Shown one piece after another: positions 1-7,450 of a stretch of 51,009 nt of DNA. The notes beneath the pieces were generated by a model, which searched no databases, was not told where the DNA came from, and worked only from the letters and a program-made list of their open reading frames with translations. A program made the translations under genes and the position numbers. Location of the stretch: NCBI GenBank assembly GCA_910579685.1, contig CAJTVN010000029.1, positions 1-51,009 on the forward strand. Reading direction: 5' to 3'. The stretch comes from an uncultured Lachnospiraceae bacterium. Its GTDB lineage: Bacteria; Bacillota; Clostridia; Lachnospirales; Lachnospiraceae. How positions within the stretch are numbered: the first letter of the stretch is position 1; every line of letters starts with the position of its first letter.

Positions 1-378
1 TGCTGTATTGTTCCAGCCTCACACCCCTATGCCGAACGCCCGGAGCTTGCAAAAGAAGAACTGTACCTGGAAAATATTGTCGTCTGCAATTCCTATGCAA
101 TCCCCGCCAGAGTTGCGCAAATGCAAAATCAGATTTCACAGCATATCCCGCCAGAGTCCACTTATATGTGTGAAAACCTGCAGGTACTCCTTACACTTGT
201 AAGGGCAGGTTATGGCTGCTCTGTTCTTCCGCTGATGAATTTTGTAAACACGGATATCCGCGGGATTCCCTTAAAAGACAGCGAGCCTTTATCCTATGGT
301 ATCTTCTTTAAGAAAAGTTCTCAAAGCCCTCTTTTGAAAAAATTTATTTCCATTGTTACAAATACATCTTACAGGTAA
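1..378 (+). CDS. LysR-type transcriptional regulator, C-terminal part (cut by window edge)
   Basis: The reading frame is open from base 1 to the TAA at 376-378, so only the last 125 residues are present and the start lies outside the window. The visible part matches the C-terminal half of a LysR-type effector-binding domain. It has the run LVRAGYGCSVLP, a family hallmark where the second subdomain crosses back, and a following PLSYGIFFKK strand. Such regulators bind DNA through an N-terminal helix-turn-helix, which is not visible here, and sense a small molecule with this domain. The target genes are probably outside the window. Family assignment is fairly secure; effector and regulon cannot be told. 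Confidence 0.75.
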   Translation, partial: CCIVPASHPYAERPELAKEELYLENIVVCNSYAIPARVAQMQNQISQHIPPESTYMCENLQVLLTLVRAGYGCSVLPLMNFVNTDIRGIPLKDSEPLSYGIFFKKSSQSPLLKKFISIVTNTSYR

Positions 379-565
379 CCACAAAATGCGATATGGATAC
401 CCGAAAGTCCTTTAATTCTCCTGCGCCGTCATAAAGCTGAGCAATGCCGGAAAGCTGCGAAACCTGTGCCTCTATCCCGGATGTATCTGTCCCGGCATTT
501 TTAAGGTCTTCAATTTGCATGGATAATGATGAGATAAGCCCTTCCAGGCCGCTGATTGCAGTCAG
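356..565 (-). pseudogene. Possible coding remnant behind the HxlR gene
   Basis: On the minus strand, directly after the TAA of the HxlR gene and in the same frame, the sequence stays open for about 68 codons to a TAA at 356-358. The translation has a Leu/Gly heptad-like texture (for example AQVSQLSGIAQLYDGAGEL) that recalls long coiled or YhgE/Pip-type membrane proteins. There is no start codon with a ribosome site. The stretch overlaps the end of the LysR gene on the other strand. It may be a decayed gene fragment or simply chance. Confidence 0.25.
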
Positions 566-898
566 TTACTCCTTGTTATTTTCGCCCCAGACACATAACT
601 GATCCAAAACATCCATCAGGGACCTGCCCCTGTCACTCAGGCTGTATTCCACCTTTGGCGGAATCTGTGGATATTCTTTTCTGATAATAAGCCGGTCCGC
701 CTCCAGTTCTTTCAGATTGCCGCTGAGCGTTTTGTCTGACACATTTTTCAGATACCGTTTTAACTCGTTGAACCTGACAACGCCAAACTCCATCAGGCAG
801 TAAAGGATGACCATTTTGTGTTTTCCAGATATCAGGGACAGCGTATAACTGAACCCTGTATCCTCAAAATTCGCCTCGCCAATATAATTCTTTATCAT
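566..898 (-). CDS. HxlR-family transcriptional regulator
   Basis: A 110-residue protein with the HxlR (MarR-like winged helix) architecture. An N-terminal helix carries SLISGKHKMVILYCLM, then come the recognition helix region with FNELKRYLKNVSDKTLSGNLKELE and the wing with YPQIPPKVEYSLSDRGRSL. All are typical of the family at normal length. These small dimeric regulators respond to redox or electrophile stress and often control a divergently transcribed oxidoreductase. Here a flavin reductase-like gene starts 106 bases away on the opposite strand, so that gene is the likely target. AAAGGA stands about ten bases before the ATG at 898. Family call is strong; the inducing signal is unknown. Confidence 0.9.
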   Translation of the reverse strand: MIKNYIGEANFEDTGFSYTLSLISGKHKMVILYCLMEFGVVRFNELKRYLKNVSDKTLSGNLKELEADRLIIRKEYPQIPPKVEYSLSDRGRSLMDVLDQLCVWGENNKE

Positions 899-923
899 CT
901 TACACTTTCCTTTAAGATAGTAC

Positions 924-951
924 TTGTATTTTCCCCGTTACCTGCTACAAT
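924..951 (+). promoter_or_regulatory. Putative sigma-A promoter for the flavin reductase gene
   Basis: TTGTAT (924-929) and TACAAT (946-951) are separated by 16 bases, about 50 bases ahead of the ATG at 1005. It sits in the divergent space shared with the HxlR gene, where that regulator would be expected to bind. No clear palindrome was seen. Confidence 0.45.
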
Positions 952-1004
952 TATATGCACAGACGCTGGTTCTGTCAATCCCATATAGAAACGAGGTAAT
1001 CACA

Positions 1005-1571
1005 ATGAGAAAGAAACTCAGCATAACAGAAGGCATCTTCCCGATGCCGGTTTTAATGGTAGCAACCTACAATGACGACGGCAGCGTGAATGTCATGAAC
1101 GCTGCCTGGGGCACCATGCAGGAAAGAGGCAATGTCGCCCTCAATCTGACGGAAACGCACAAGACCGTAAAAAACATCAAGGCAAGGGGCGCTTTCACGG
1201 TAAGTATCGCTGATGCGGCCCATGTGGCGGAAGCTGACTATTTCGGTGTCGAATCCGGCAACCGGGTTGCAGACAAATTCGAGAACAGCGGCCTGACCGC
1301 AAGTAAGGCAGAAACCGTAGACGCCCCTGTCATCAATGAGTTCCCTCTCTGTCTTGAATGTGAGTTTATTGAATACCAGGACGGGGAATACGGATGCGGC
1401 GTCATCGGCAGAGTGGTAAATGTCACAGCAGACGAAAGTGTCATGGACGGTGACAAGGTCGATATGTCCCTGGTAAACGCAATCGCCTTTGATCCTTATA
1501 CGCATGGCTACTATAAGGTGACCGAAAGGGTAGGGGAAGCATTCAAAGACGGCTTACAGCTCAAAAAATAA
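1005..1571 (+). CDS. Flavin reductase family protein (DIM6/NTAB type)
   Basis: A 188-residue cytosolic protein with the flavin reductase-like split-barrel fold: PVLMVATYNDDGSVNVMNAAW at the start, LNLTETHKTVKNIKARGAFTVSIAD for the FMN phosphate region, and a core around FGVESGNRVADKFENSGL. Members bind FMN and reduce it or use it in small redox reactions. I chose the ATG at 1005 because GAGGT lies eight bases upstream and the family begins here; a longer frame from a TTG at 924 would run through the promoter. The gene is divergent from the HxlR regulator, a common pairing for redox-responsive control. The physiological substrate cannot be deduced. Confidence 0.88.
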   Translation: MRKKLSITEGIFPMPVLMVATYNDDGSVNVMNAAWGTMQERGNVALNLTETHKTVKNIKARGAFTVSIADAAHVAEADYFGVESGNRVADKFENSGLTASKAETVDAPVINEFPLCLECEFIEYQDGEYGCGVIGRVVNVTADESVMDGDKVDMSLVNAIAFDPYTHGYYKVTERVGEAFKDGLQLKK

Positions 1572-1813
1572 TACTGATGCGCCATAGGGGTTCCCAGAAA
1601 TGGGGGCTCCTTTCCAGCAAAGGATCATACAGAACCGCAGCTCCATTTAAACCTTCAAAACAGCTTGTCCTGTCTGCCTCCGCCATTCTTGGTTCCGCCT
1701 CTTCAGTGGCACCGCTTGTGGCTTCCCCGCTTCCGCTTTTGCAGCGCAAAAAAATCAAAAGGCTGAAATTTAAATATAAAGTTCATTACTCTTTCTCTCT
1801 GAACAGGCTTTTT

Positions 1814-2209
1814 TTATGCCAGAGCCGCCGCATACTGATGCATGATGGAATGCCAGGCGACCGCACCAACGGCAGCGATCACACGAACTCCACTCCGCTC
1901 TGCCACATCGTTCAATTCCAACAGTGTATCTTCATACGCCCGATTGCCATATGCACAGACAATTATGCAGTGCGCCTGGCTGCCATGGATCCGTCTGATC
2001 CTTTCAGCCGCAAGATCCGGCACCCGGCCGCCATAGGACGGGACGGCGATCACTGCAACATCATCCCTGGCAAAAGCGACTGCGGAGAAATCTTCCTTTG
2101 CGTCAGTCAGATCAATTTCATCCACAGGGACATCCTACTTTGATGTAAGCGCTTGCGCAATCTTTGCGGTTCCTCCGGTTGGGCTAAAAACGATTCGTGT
2201 GACTTTCAT
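1814..2209 (-). pseudogene. EFR1-type ferredoxin/flavodoxin gene, interrupted by an in-frame amber codon and truncated
   Basis: Reading from the ATG at 2209 (ribosome site GGAGGTAGCG just upstream) the frame gives MKVTRIVFSPTGGTAKIAQ, a flavodoxin-fold N-terminus with the FMN phosphate loop SPTGGTAK. A TAG follows at codon 25 (2135-2137). The same frame then continues with flavodoxin-like sequence (VAVIAVPSYGGRVPDLAAERI, later VAAVGAVAWHSIM) until a stop at 1814. EFR1 proteins are normally about 260 residues and end in a ferredoxin domain with two 4Fe-4S clusters; that half is absent here. The bases from 1572 to 1813 hold nothing I can recognise. A downstream GTG at 2125 could restart translation but would lack the phosphate loop. 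It is most likely a recent pseudogene. Confidence 0.75.
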
Positions 2210-2226
2210 ACGCTACCTCCTGAAAT

Positions 2227-2272
2227 GTATAAATTTATACCGATTATCGCAATGCGGCAGACGTACTGTCAA
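2227..2272 (-). promoter_or_regulatory. Promoter with a 14-bp palindrome before the broken flavodoxin gene
   Basis: On the minus strand TTGACA (2267-2272) and GATAAT (2243-2248) are 18 bases apart. A perfect 14-base palindrome GTATAAATTTATAC (2227-2240) sits just after the -10 box, where a repressor would bind. The -35 box overlaps the last codons of the recombinase gene that ends at 2269. Confidence 0.55.
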
Positions 2273-3672
2273 CGCCTGACAAGCCTGTTCTGTACGGAAA
2301 TCTCCGTCCCGTTTCTCAGCGTGAACCGCACTTCTTCCCTTCCGCAGACAGTCACAAAATCCACCAGCGCATACCAGGCCCCCTCGTCAAAACAATCCGC
2401 CTTCCTGTCCTGGTTTTGAAACCTTGCCATAAAATCCTCCATCATTTTTCTGTGGGCCGATTTCCTCATGGCCTTCGCAATCTCCCAAAAACAGGCAAGA
2501 ACAGACTCCTCCCAGCCGCCGATCCCATTCAGCGCCTTTAAAAACAACTCCTCTATGGTTTTTTCCTCCAGATGGGGCGTGGTGCATTTATGCCCGCCGT
2601 CAAATTTGCGGTTACACTGCCAGACCACCTTTCTGTACTTATCATTGGAATGCCAGACCTTGGAGCCGTACCAGCCCCCGCAGTCCCCGCACCGGATCTT
2701 CCCTGAAAAAATTCTTTCGCCGATTCTTCCTCCCTCCCTCCCGTCCTTTCGGCGCATGCGCTCCTGCACCCTGTCAAAAACCGCAGGTGTGATGATCGCT
2801 TCATGGTTCCCCTCCACGTAATACTGAGGGATTTCCCCCTCGTTCTTCTTTTTCTTTTTGGAAAGAAAATCCGTGGTATAGACCTTCTGCAGCAGGGCGT
2901 CGCCCTTATACTTCTCATTGGTGAGAATACTCTTCACCACAGTCCCGCTCCACACCTTTTTCCCTCCCGGAGTGGGAATGCTTTCCTGCGTAAGAAGCCT
3001 TGCGATCTGGCAGACGGACCGGCCCTGCAGAAAAAAGCCGTAGATCTTCCGCACAATTTCCGCCTGTTCCTCATTGACCACGAGATTTCCGTCCCCTCCT
3101 CTGTCATACCCCAGAAACCTGCCAAAAGGCACGCTGACCTTTCCCTGGGCAAAACGCTTTCTCACGCCCCACGTGCAGTTTTCCGATATGGAGCGGCTTT
3201 CCTCCTGGGCGAGGGAAGACATGATGGTGAGAAGCAGCTCCCCCTTGCTGTCAAAAGTCCAGATATTTTCCTTTTCAAAATAGCATTCCGTGCCGTTGTC
3301 CTTCAATTTCCGGATCGTGGAAAGACTGTCCACCGTATTTCTTGCAAACCGGGAAACACTCTTGGTGATAATGAGATCTATCTTTCCATTCAGGGCATCC
3401 TCCACCATCCGGTTAAAGCCCTCCCTGTGCCTGGTTGAGGTTGCGCTGATCCCTTCGTCCGAATACAGTCCGGCAAACTCCCAGTCCTCCCTGTTCTGTA
3501 TGTAAGCGGTATAATAGCTGCACTGTGCGGCATAGCTGGTCTGTTGGTCCTCCATGCCTGTACTGACCCTGGCATATCCCGCAACTCTGCGCTTTTTTCC
3601 AGATTCTGATAAACTGTCCGCATTCCTGTACCTGCCGCAGGCAGCGGGTATGGTTATCACATTTCCCGCCAT
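2269..3672 (-). CDS. Large serine recombinase (pair A, second gene)
   Basis: A 467-residue site-specific recombinase. The N-terminal resolvase catalytic domain (about residues 28-175) has the nucleophile motif YARVS with Ser37 and the conserved SRFARN arginines. A recombinase domain follows (about 185-300). Then comes a zinc ribbon with CGDCGG and a second Cys pair in WQCNRKFDGGHKC, and a C-terminal tail. Such enzymes cut and rejoin DNA through a phosphoserine link to integrate or excise mobile elements. Its ATG lies inside the 3' end of the 404-residue recombinase gene (16-base overlap), so the two are probably translationally coupled. The attachment sites are not known. Confidence 0.93.
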   Translation of the reverse strand: MAGNVITIPAACGRYRNADSLSESGKKRRVAGYARVSTGMEDQQTSYAAQCSYYTAYIQNREDWEFAGLYSDEGISATSTRHREGFNRMVEDALNGKIDLIITKSVSRFARNTVDSLSTIRKLKDNGTECYFEKENIWTFDSKGELLLTIMSSLAQEESRSISENCTWGVRKRFAQGKVSVPFGRFLGYDRGGDGNLVVNEEQAEIVRKIYGFFLQGRSVCQIARLLTQESIPTPGGKKVWSGTVVKSILTNEKYKGDALLQKVYTTDFLSKKKKKNEGEIPQYYVEGNHEAIITPAVFDRVQERMRRKDGREGGRIGERIFSGKIRCGDCGGWYGSKVWHSNDKYRKVVWQCNRKFDGGHKCTTPHLEEKTIEELFLKALNGIGGWEESVLACFWEIAKAMRKSAHRKMMEDFMARFQNQDRKADCFDEGAWYALVDFVTVCGREEVRFTLRNGTEISVQNRLVRR

Positions 3673-4871
3673 AACTCCACCCTTCCCTCATAAAAATGAT
3701 ACAGAAGGCTTCCATCCCCTTGCACCACGATCTTCCTGATCCGTCTCTCAAACGCAGGCCCGTCAAATTCCTCCATTCCAAGTATCCGGGCCGAAATCCG
3801 CTCCAGCCTGTCTTCTCTCCAGTTTACATTCGCACAGGTCGTCCCCGCCTCTTTCTTGGCTCTGCAGATCCAGTAGCAGTAAATCCTCTCTCCTACCCTC
3901 TGGCTTTTTCTCGTGAATCTGCGCCCGCAGATTCCACATTCTATCTTTTTCGTAAAAGAATAGACGAAAACCGCATCCGCCCGCTTTCTCAGAATATCCT
4001 GAACCTTTCGGAAGGTTTCTCTGTCAATGACCGGCTCATGGCACTCTGAAACATAATACCGTGGCAGCTTTCCTCTGTTTTTGACCTTATTGTGTTTGAT
4101 GGGATCCTCCACGAAATATTTCTGCAGCAGCCTGTCGCCAATATAAATCTCATTTTTCAGGACAGCTCTGATACTGCCCGTGGAAAAACTCCTCCCCTTC
4201 CCTGTCCTTGCCCCGCAGACGTCCAGTGCGTTTCGGATTTCAGACAAGGTTCTGCCCTGCGCCGCCTGTTCAAAAATAAAGCGCACAAGATCCGCTTCGT
4301 CCTCTTTACGGACGTATTTTTCCCCGTCATAGCGGTAGCCCAAAACGCTCTTGTTCTTTTCCCGGATTTCTCCGGCCTGATATCTTTTGCGAATCCCCCA
4401 TTTTGTGTTCTCCGAGATGGAACGGCTTTCCTCCTGGGCAAAGGACGCCAGTATTGAAAGCATAAGCTCCCCCTCCCCGGTAAGGGAACGGATCCCTTCC
4501 TTCTCAAACCGTACCTCCACGCCGATATCCTTTAAATGTCTGACCGCAGTGAGCAGATCCAGGGTATTTCTGGCAAACCTGGATATGCTCTTGGTCAGAA
4601 CAATATCAATTTTTCCCGCCTGGCAGTCTGCCAAAAGCCGCTTAAACTCCTCCCGCTTTGTTATCCGGGTGCCGCTGACTCCCAGATCCGCATACACGCC
4701 GGCATATTCCCACTCTGGATTACTCTGTATCAGCCTGTTGTAGTAATCCGTCTGTGCCCTGAGGGATCGGGAGAGACGCTCGGTATCCGAGGACACCCGC
4801 ACATAAGCCGCAACCTTAAGCTTTTTCCCACAAGATGGCATCCCGGGCTCTATCCTTCTGATTTTCGCCAT
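3657..4871 (-). CDS. Large serine recombinase (pair A, first gene)
   Basis: A 404-residue serine recombinase. The catalytic domain begins at once with AAYVRVS (Ser27) and includes SISRFARNTLDLL and SFAQEESRSISENTKWGIRKR. A recombinase domain and a Cys4 zinc ribbon (CGICGRRF and a later CRAKKEAGTTC) follow. It is shorter than many large serine recombinases because it lacks a long C-terminal coiled coil. It overlaps the 467-residue recombinase downstream by 16 bases, suggesting the two are made together and may act as a heteromer, as paired Ccr recombinases do in staphylococci; that analogy is inference. It is transcribed away from the histidine kinase gene at 5282. Confidence 0.93.
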   Translation of the reverse strand: MAKIRRIEPGMPSCGKKLKVAAYVRVSSDTERLSRSLRAQTDYYNRLIQSNPEWEYAGVYADLGVSGTRITKREEFKRLLADCQAGKIDIVLTKSISRFARNTLDLLTAVRHLKDIGVEVRFEKEGIRSLTGEGELMLSILASFAQEESRSISENTKWGIRKRYQAGEIREKNKSVLGYRYDGEKYVRKEDEADLVRFIFEQAAQGRTLSEIRNALDVCGARTGKGRSFSTGSIRAVLKNEIYIGDRLLQKYFVEDPIKHNKVKNRGKLPRYYVSECHEPVIDRETFRKVQDILRKRADAVFVYSFTKKIECGICGRRFTRKSQRVGERIYCYWICRAKKEAGTTCANVNWREDRLERISARILGMEEFDGPAFERRIRKIVVQGDGSLLYHFYEGRVELWREM

Positions 4872-5004
4872 AAAACCACTTCCTTCCGGATCTATTTCGG
4901 TATCGCTTACGGTATCTTATGATATGCCGGCTTGTCACTATTCACCCTGCGCATCGCCATCCCGGCCCGAGCTTTCTGCCGTTGGATTGTATCAACCGGA
5001 TGCT

Positions 5005-5172
5005 TTACACATCCTGGTATTCCTCTAAATCATACACTTCAAAATGCTCCTCCACATACTGTTTAAGTAAAAGCCGCTGCATCCGGATGCTTCCGCTCTC
5101 TTTATCCGACCTGCCTTCTCCCGCATCTTCTTTTGAAATGCGCATATAAATTGCAATTCTGATCCGTTTCAT
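5005..5172 (-). pseudogene. Serine recombinase stub (N-terminal 55 codons)
   Basis: On the minus strand an ATG at 5172, preceded by GGAGG, opens 55 codons beginning MKRIRIAIYMRISKED. This is a typical serine recombinase start with the catalytic motif YMRIS (Ser13), followed by SGSIRMQRLLLKQYVEEHFE as in the first helix. It stops at a TAA (5005-5007) just before the expected D-x-G-x-S-G segment. Without the rest of the catalytic domain it cannot recombine DNA. It is best read as the remnant of a fifth recombinase. It still has a good ribosome site, so a short peptide may be made upstream of pair A. Confidence 0.75.
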
Positions 5173-5222
5173 AAAAAACCTCCGAAATTTTCTAAAATTA
5201 AAATCTGATTTGCCAGGTAATA

Positions 5223-5251
5223 ATGACAGATACCGAAATTTATGATAAAAT
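5223..5251 (+). promoter_or_regulatory. Putative promoter of the hybrid histidine kinase
   Basis: ATGACA (5223-5228) and TAAAAT (5246-5251) are spaced by 17 bases, about 30 bases before the kinase ATG. The ribosome site AGGGGAG precedes that start. Confidence 0.55.
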
Positions 5252-5281
5252 TTGTAAGAATAATTTAGGGGAGAAACGACT

Positions 5282-7450
5282 ATGGAAGATCCAAAAACAG
5301 ATCACAGCTTAATCGAATACATACTTGCGGAAAGCAATGAACGGAATCCGTCTGCCTTTTCCGATCCGCACTACGCCCGTACCGCCTGCGAGGTCATCCG
5401 CTTTATGGAGGAAATGCCCGGCGGTTTTCTGATCTATCACGCAGACGGCAACGAGGAGATCATCTATGCCAATAAGGCTCTGCTCCTGATTTTTCAGTGC
5501 GAAACTCTGAACGAATTCAGGGAGCTGACCGGAAACTCCTTCAGGGGCATTGTATATCACGAAGATCTGGACGAGGTGGAGCTAAGCATCAAGGAGCAGG
5601 TTGCGGCAAGTCAATACGACCTGGATTACGTGGAATACCGGATCGTCCGCAAGGACGGCCAGATCCGCTGGGTGGAGGACTATGGGCATTTCATCCATTT
5701 GGATTCCGCAGGCGATATTTTCTATGTGTTTATCACGGACGCAACCGAAAAGAGGGAACAGAAACGGCGGCGGGAACAGAAGCTCCAAAATCTCATTGAT
5801 GAGTACGACAAAGAGCGCAAAATGATCAATCAGGAGCACATGCGCCGTCTGGAAGTTATCGAGGGACTGAGCGTAAACTATGAAACGATCCTGTATGTGG
5901 ATCTCGATACGGACAAAATCCTTCCCTACCGGCTCAGCAGCCGGACGGAGTCCCGTTTTGATAAAAATTCGCCGTCCCATGGATTTCTCTGGTTTACAAG
6001 CGATTATATCAGTACCTGGGTTCATCCCGACGACCGGGACATGGTTCTCAGATCCACTTCCCCGGATTATATCCGCAAGCAGCTGTCCAAAAACAGAACC
6101 TATTATATCAATTACCGGACTCTGCGGGACGGGGAAACACAGTATCTGCAGCTTCGAATCGTAAACGTGGGAAGCAGGGAGCCTCTCTCCCAGGTTGTCA
6201 TGGGATACCGCAGAATCGACGAGGAGATTCTGCGCGATATGGAACAGAGAAAAATCCTGGAGGACGCCCTGAAAAAGTCCAACCTTGCCATTATTGCCAA
6301 AAACACGTTTCTTTCCAATATGTCCCACGACATGCGCACGCCTCTGAACGCCATTTTCGGGTTTACCGCCCTGGCCAAAAGCCACGCCGGCGAAAGCGAA
6401 GCGGTGCGCAGCTATCTCGACAAGGTGGAATCATCCGGAAAACAACTTCTTGACCTGATCGACAAGGTACTGGAAATTTCCTGGATCGAGGCCAATGACG
6501 CGCAGCTAAACGAGGCAGAGTGCAACATCCTTGACATTCTGCAGGATATATACAAAACCCTGCTTCCCCAGGCCGCCGAAAAAGAGCTTGCCTTTTCCAT
6601 CCACGCCGAAGGGGTTAAACACTGCGATGTCTATACGGACAGCGACAAACTAAAACAGCTCGTTCTCTATCTGGCAAACAATGCTGTAAAATACACAAAA
6701 AACGGCGGCCGGGTGGATATCCATGTGGCGGAGCTGGAGATGCTTCCCAATCATACCGTCTCCTATCAGTTCGTGGTTGAGGATACCGGAATCGGCATCA
6801 GCCAGGGATTCCTTTCCCACGTGTTCGAGCCTTTTGAGCGGGAAAAAAACACCACCTTCAGCAACATCCACGGAACCGGGCTCGGGCTAACCATTGCCAA
6901 AAACATTGCGGAAATGCTGGGCGGGGACATTGCCGTCAGCAGCGTCATCGACAAGGGCAGCATCTTCACGGTCAATCTCAATTTCCGCATCCAAAGCAGT
7001 CCCCTCTCTCCGGAGGAAAGCGCGGACAATATCCTCAACCGGCTGATGGCAAAGAAATTATTGCTGGTTGAGGACAATGCGATTAACCAGGAACTGGAAT
7101 CAGAAATCCTCCGGGGCATTGGGTTTCAGATTGAGATCGCCGAAAACGGCAGTATCGCCCTGGAAAAGCTGAAAAATTCAGCTCCGGGAGAATATGCGCT
7201 CGTCCTGATGGACATTCAGATGCCGGTCATGGATGGAAGGCAGGCTACGGAAGCGATACGCCGGCTGGAGGATCCGCACCTCTCCCATATCCCGATTATC
7301 GCCCTGTCAGCCGACGCCTTTGAGAGCGACAAACGGCAGTCCATCGAAATCGGTATGGACGCCCATCTGACAAAGCCCATTGACGTCCCGCTGCTTTTGG
7401 ATACGATGGTCAAAACCCTGCAGCGGCACAAAGACCTATACGGGGAATAG
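5282..7450 (+). CDS. Hybrid sensor histidine kinase with PAS sensing and receiver domain
   Basis: A 722-residue signalling protein with no membrane segment. Domain order: a PAS-like domain (about 35-160, ending in FYVFITDATEKREQKRR), a coiled-coil linker, a second PAS-like region (about 195-315), and a HisKA dimerisation domain with MSHDMRTPLN (phospho-accepting His349). After it come a HATPase domain with DTGIGIS near residue 501 and GTGLGLTIAKN, and a C-terminal receiver with acceptor Asp644 in LVLMDIQMPVMDG. It would sense a cytosolic cue and pass phosphate from His349 to Asp644. No histidine phosphotransfer or output protein is adjacent, so its partner is elsewhere. It is flanked by recombinases on both sides and its 3' end overlaps the convergent recombinase gene by 15 bases. 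Confidence 0.93.
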   Translation: MEDPKTDHSLIEYILAESNERNPSAFSDPHYARTACEVIRFMEEMPGGFLIYHADGNEEIIYANKALLLIFQCETLNEFRELTGNSFRGIVYHEDLDEVELSIKEQVAASQYDLDYVEYRIVRKDGQIRWVEDYGHFIHLDSAGDIFYVFITDATEKREQKRRREQKLQNLIDEYDKERKMINQEHMRRLEVIEGLSVNYETILYVDLDTDKILPYRLSSRTESRFDKNSPSHGFLWFTSDYISTWVHPDDRDMVLRSTSPDYIRKQLSKNRTYYINYRTLRDGETQYLQLRIVNVGSREPLSQVVMGYRRIDEEILRDMEQRKILEDALKKSNLAIIAKNTFLSNMSHDMRTPLNAIFGFTALAKSHAGESEAVRSYLDKVESSGKQLLDLIDKVLEISWIEANDAQLNEAECNILDILQDIYKTLLPQAAEKELAFSIHAEGVKHCDVYTDSDKLKQLVLYLANNAVKYTKNGGRVDIHVAELEMLPNHTVSYQFVVEDTGIGISQGFLSHVFEPFEREKNTTFSNIHGTGLGLTIAKNIAEMLGGDIAVSSVIDKGSIFTVNLNFRIQSSPLSPEESADNILNRLMAKKLLLVEDNAINQELESEILRGIGFQIEIAENGSIALEKLKNSAPGEYALVLMDIQMPVMDGRQATEAIRRLEDPHLSHIPIIALSADAFESDKRQSIEIGMDAHLTKPIDVPLLLDTMVKTLQRHKDLYGE

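Larger units (their letters stand above)
4872..5281. other. Gap between recombinase pair A and the histidine kinase gene
   Basis: About 410 bases with no full gene. It contains the serine recombinase stub at 5005-5172 on the minus strand and the putative kinase promoter at 5223-5251 on the plus strand. The 130 bases between the stub and the 404-residue recombinase hold no recognisable motif; an element attachment site could lie here but none was identified. Confidence 0.6.

Noticed and set aside
1577..2143. Open frame of 188 codons on the plus strand
   Set aside because: It runs antisense through the broken flavodoxin gene, has no ribosome site and no recognisable motif.
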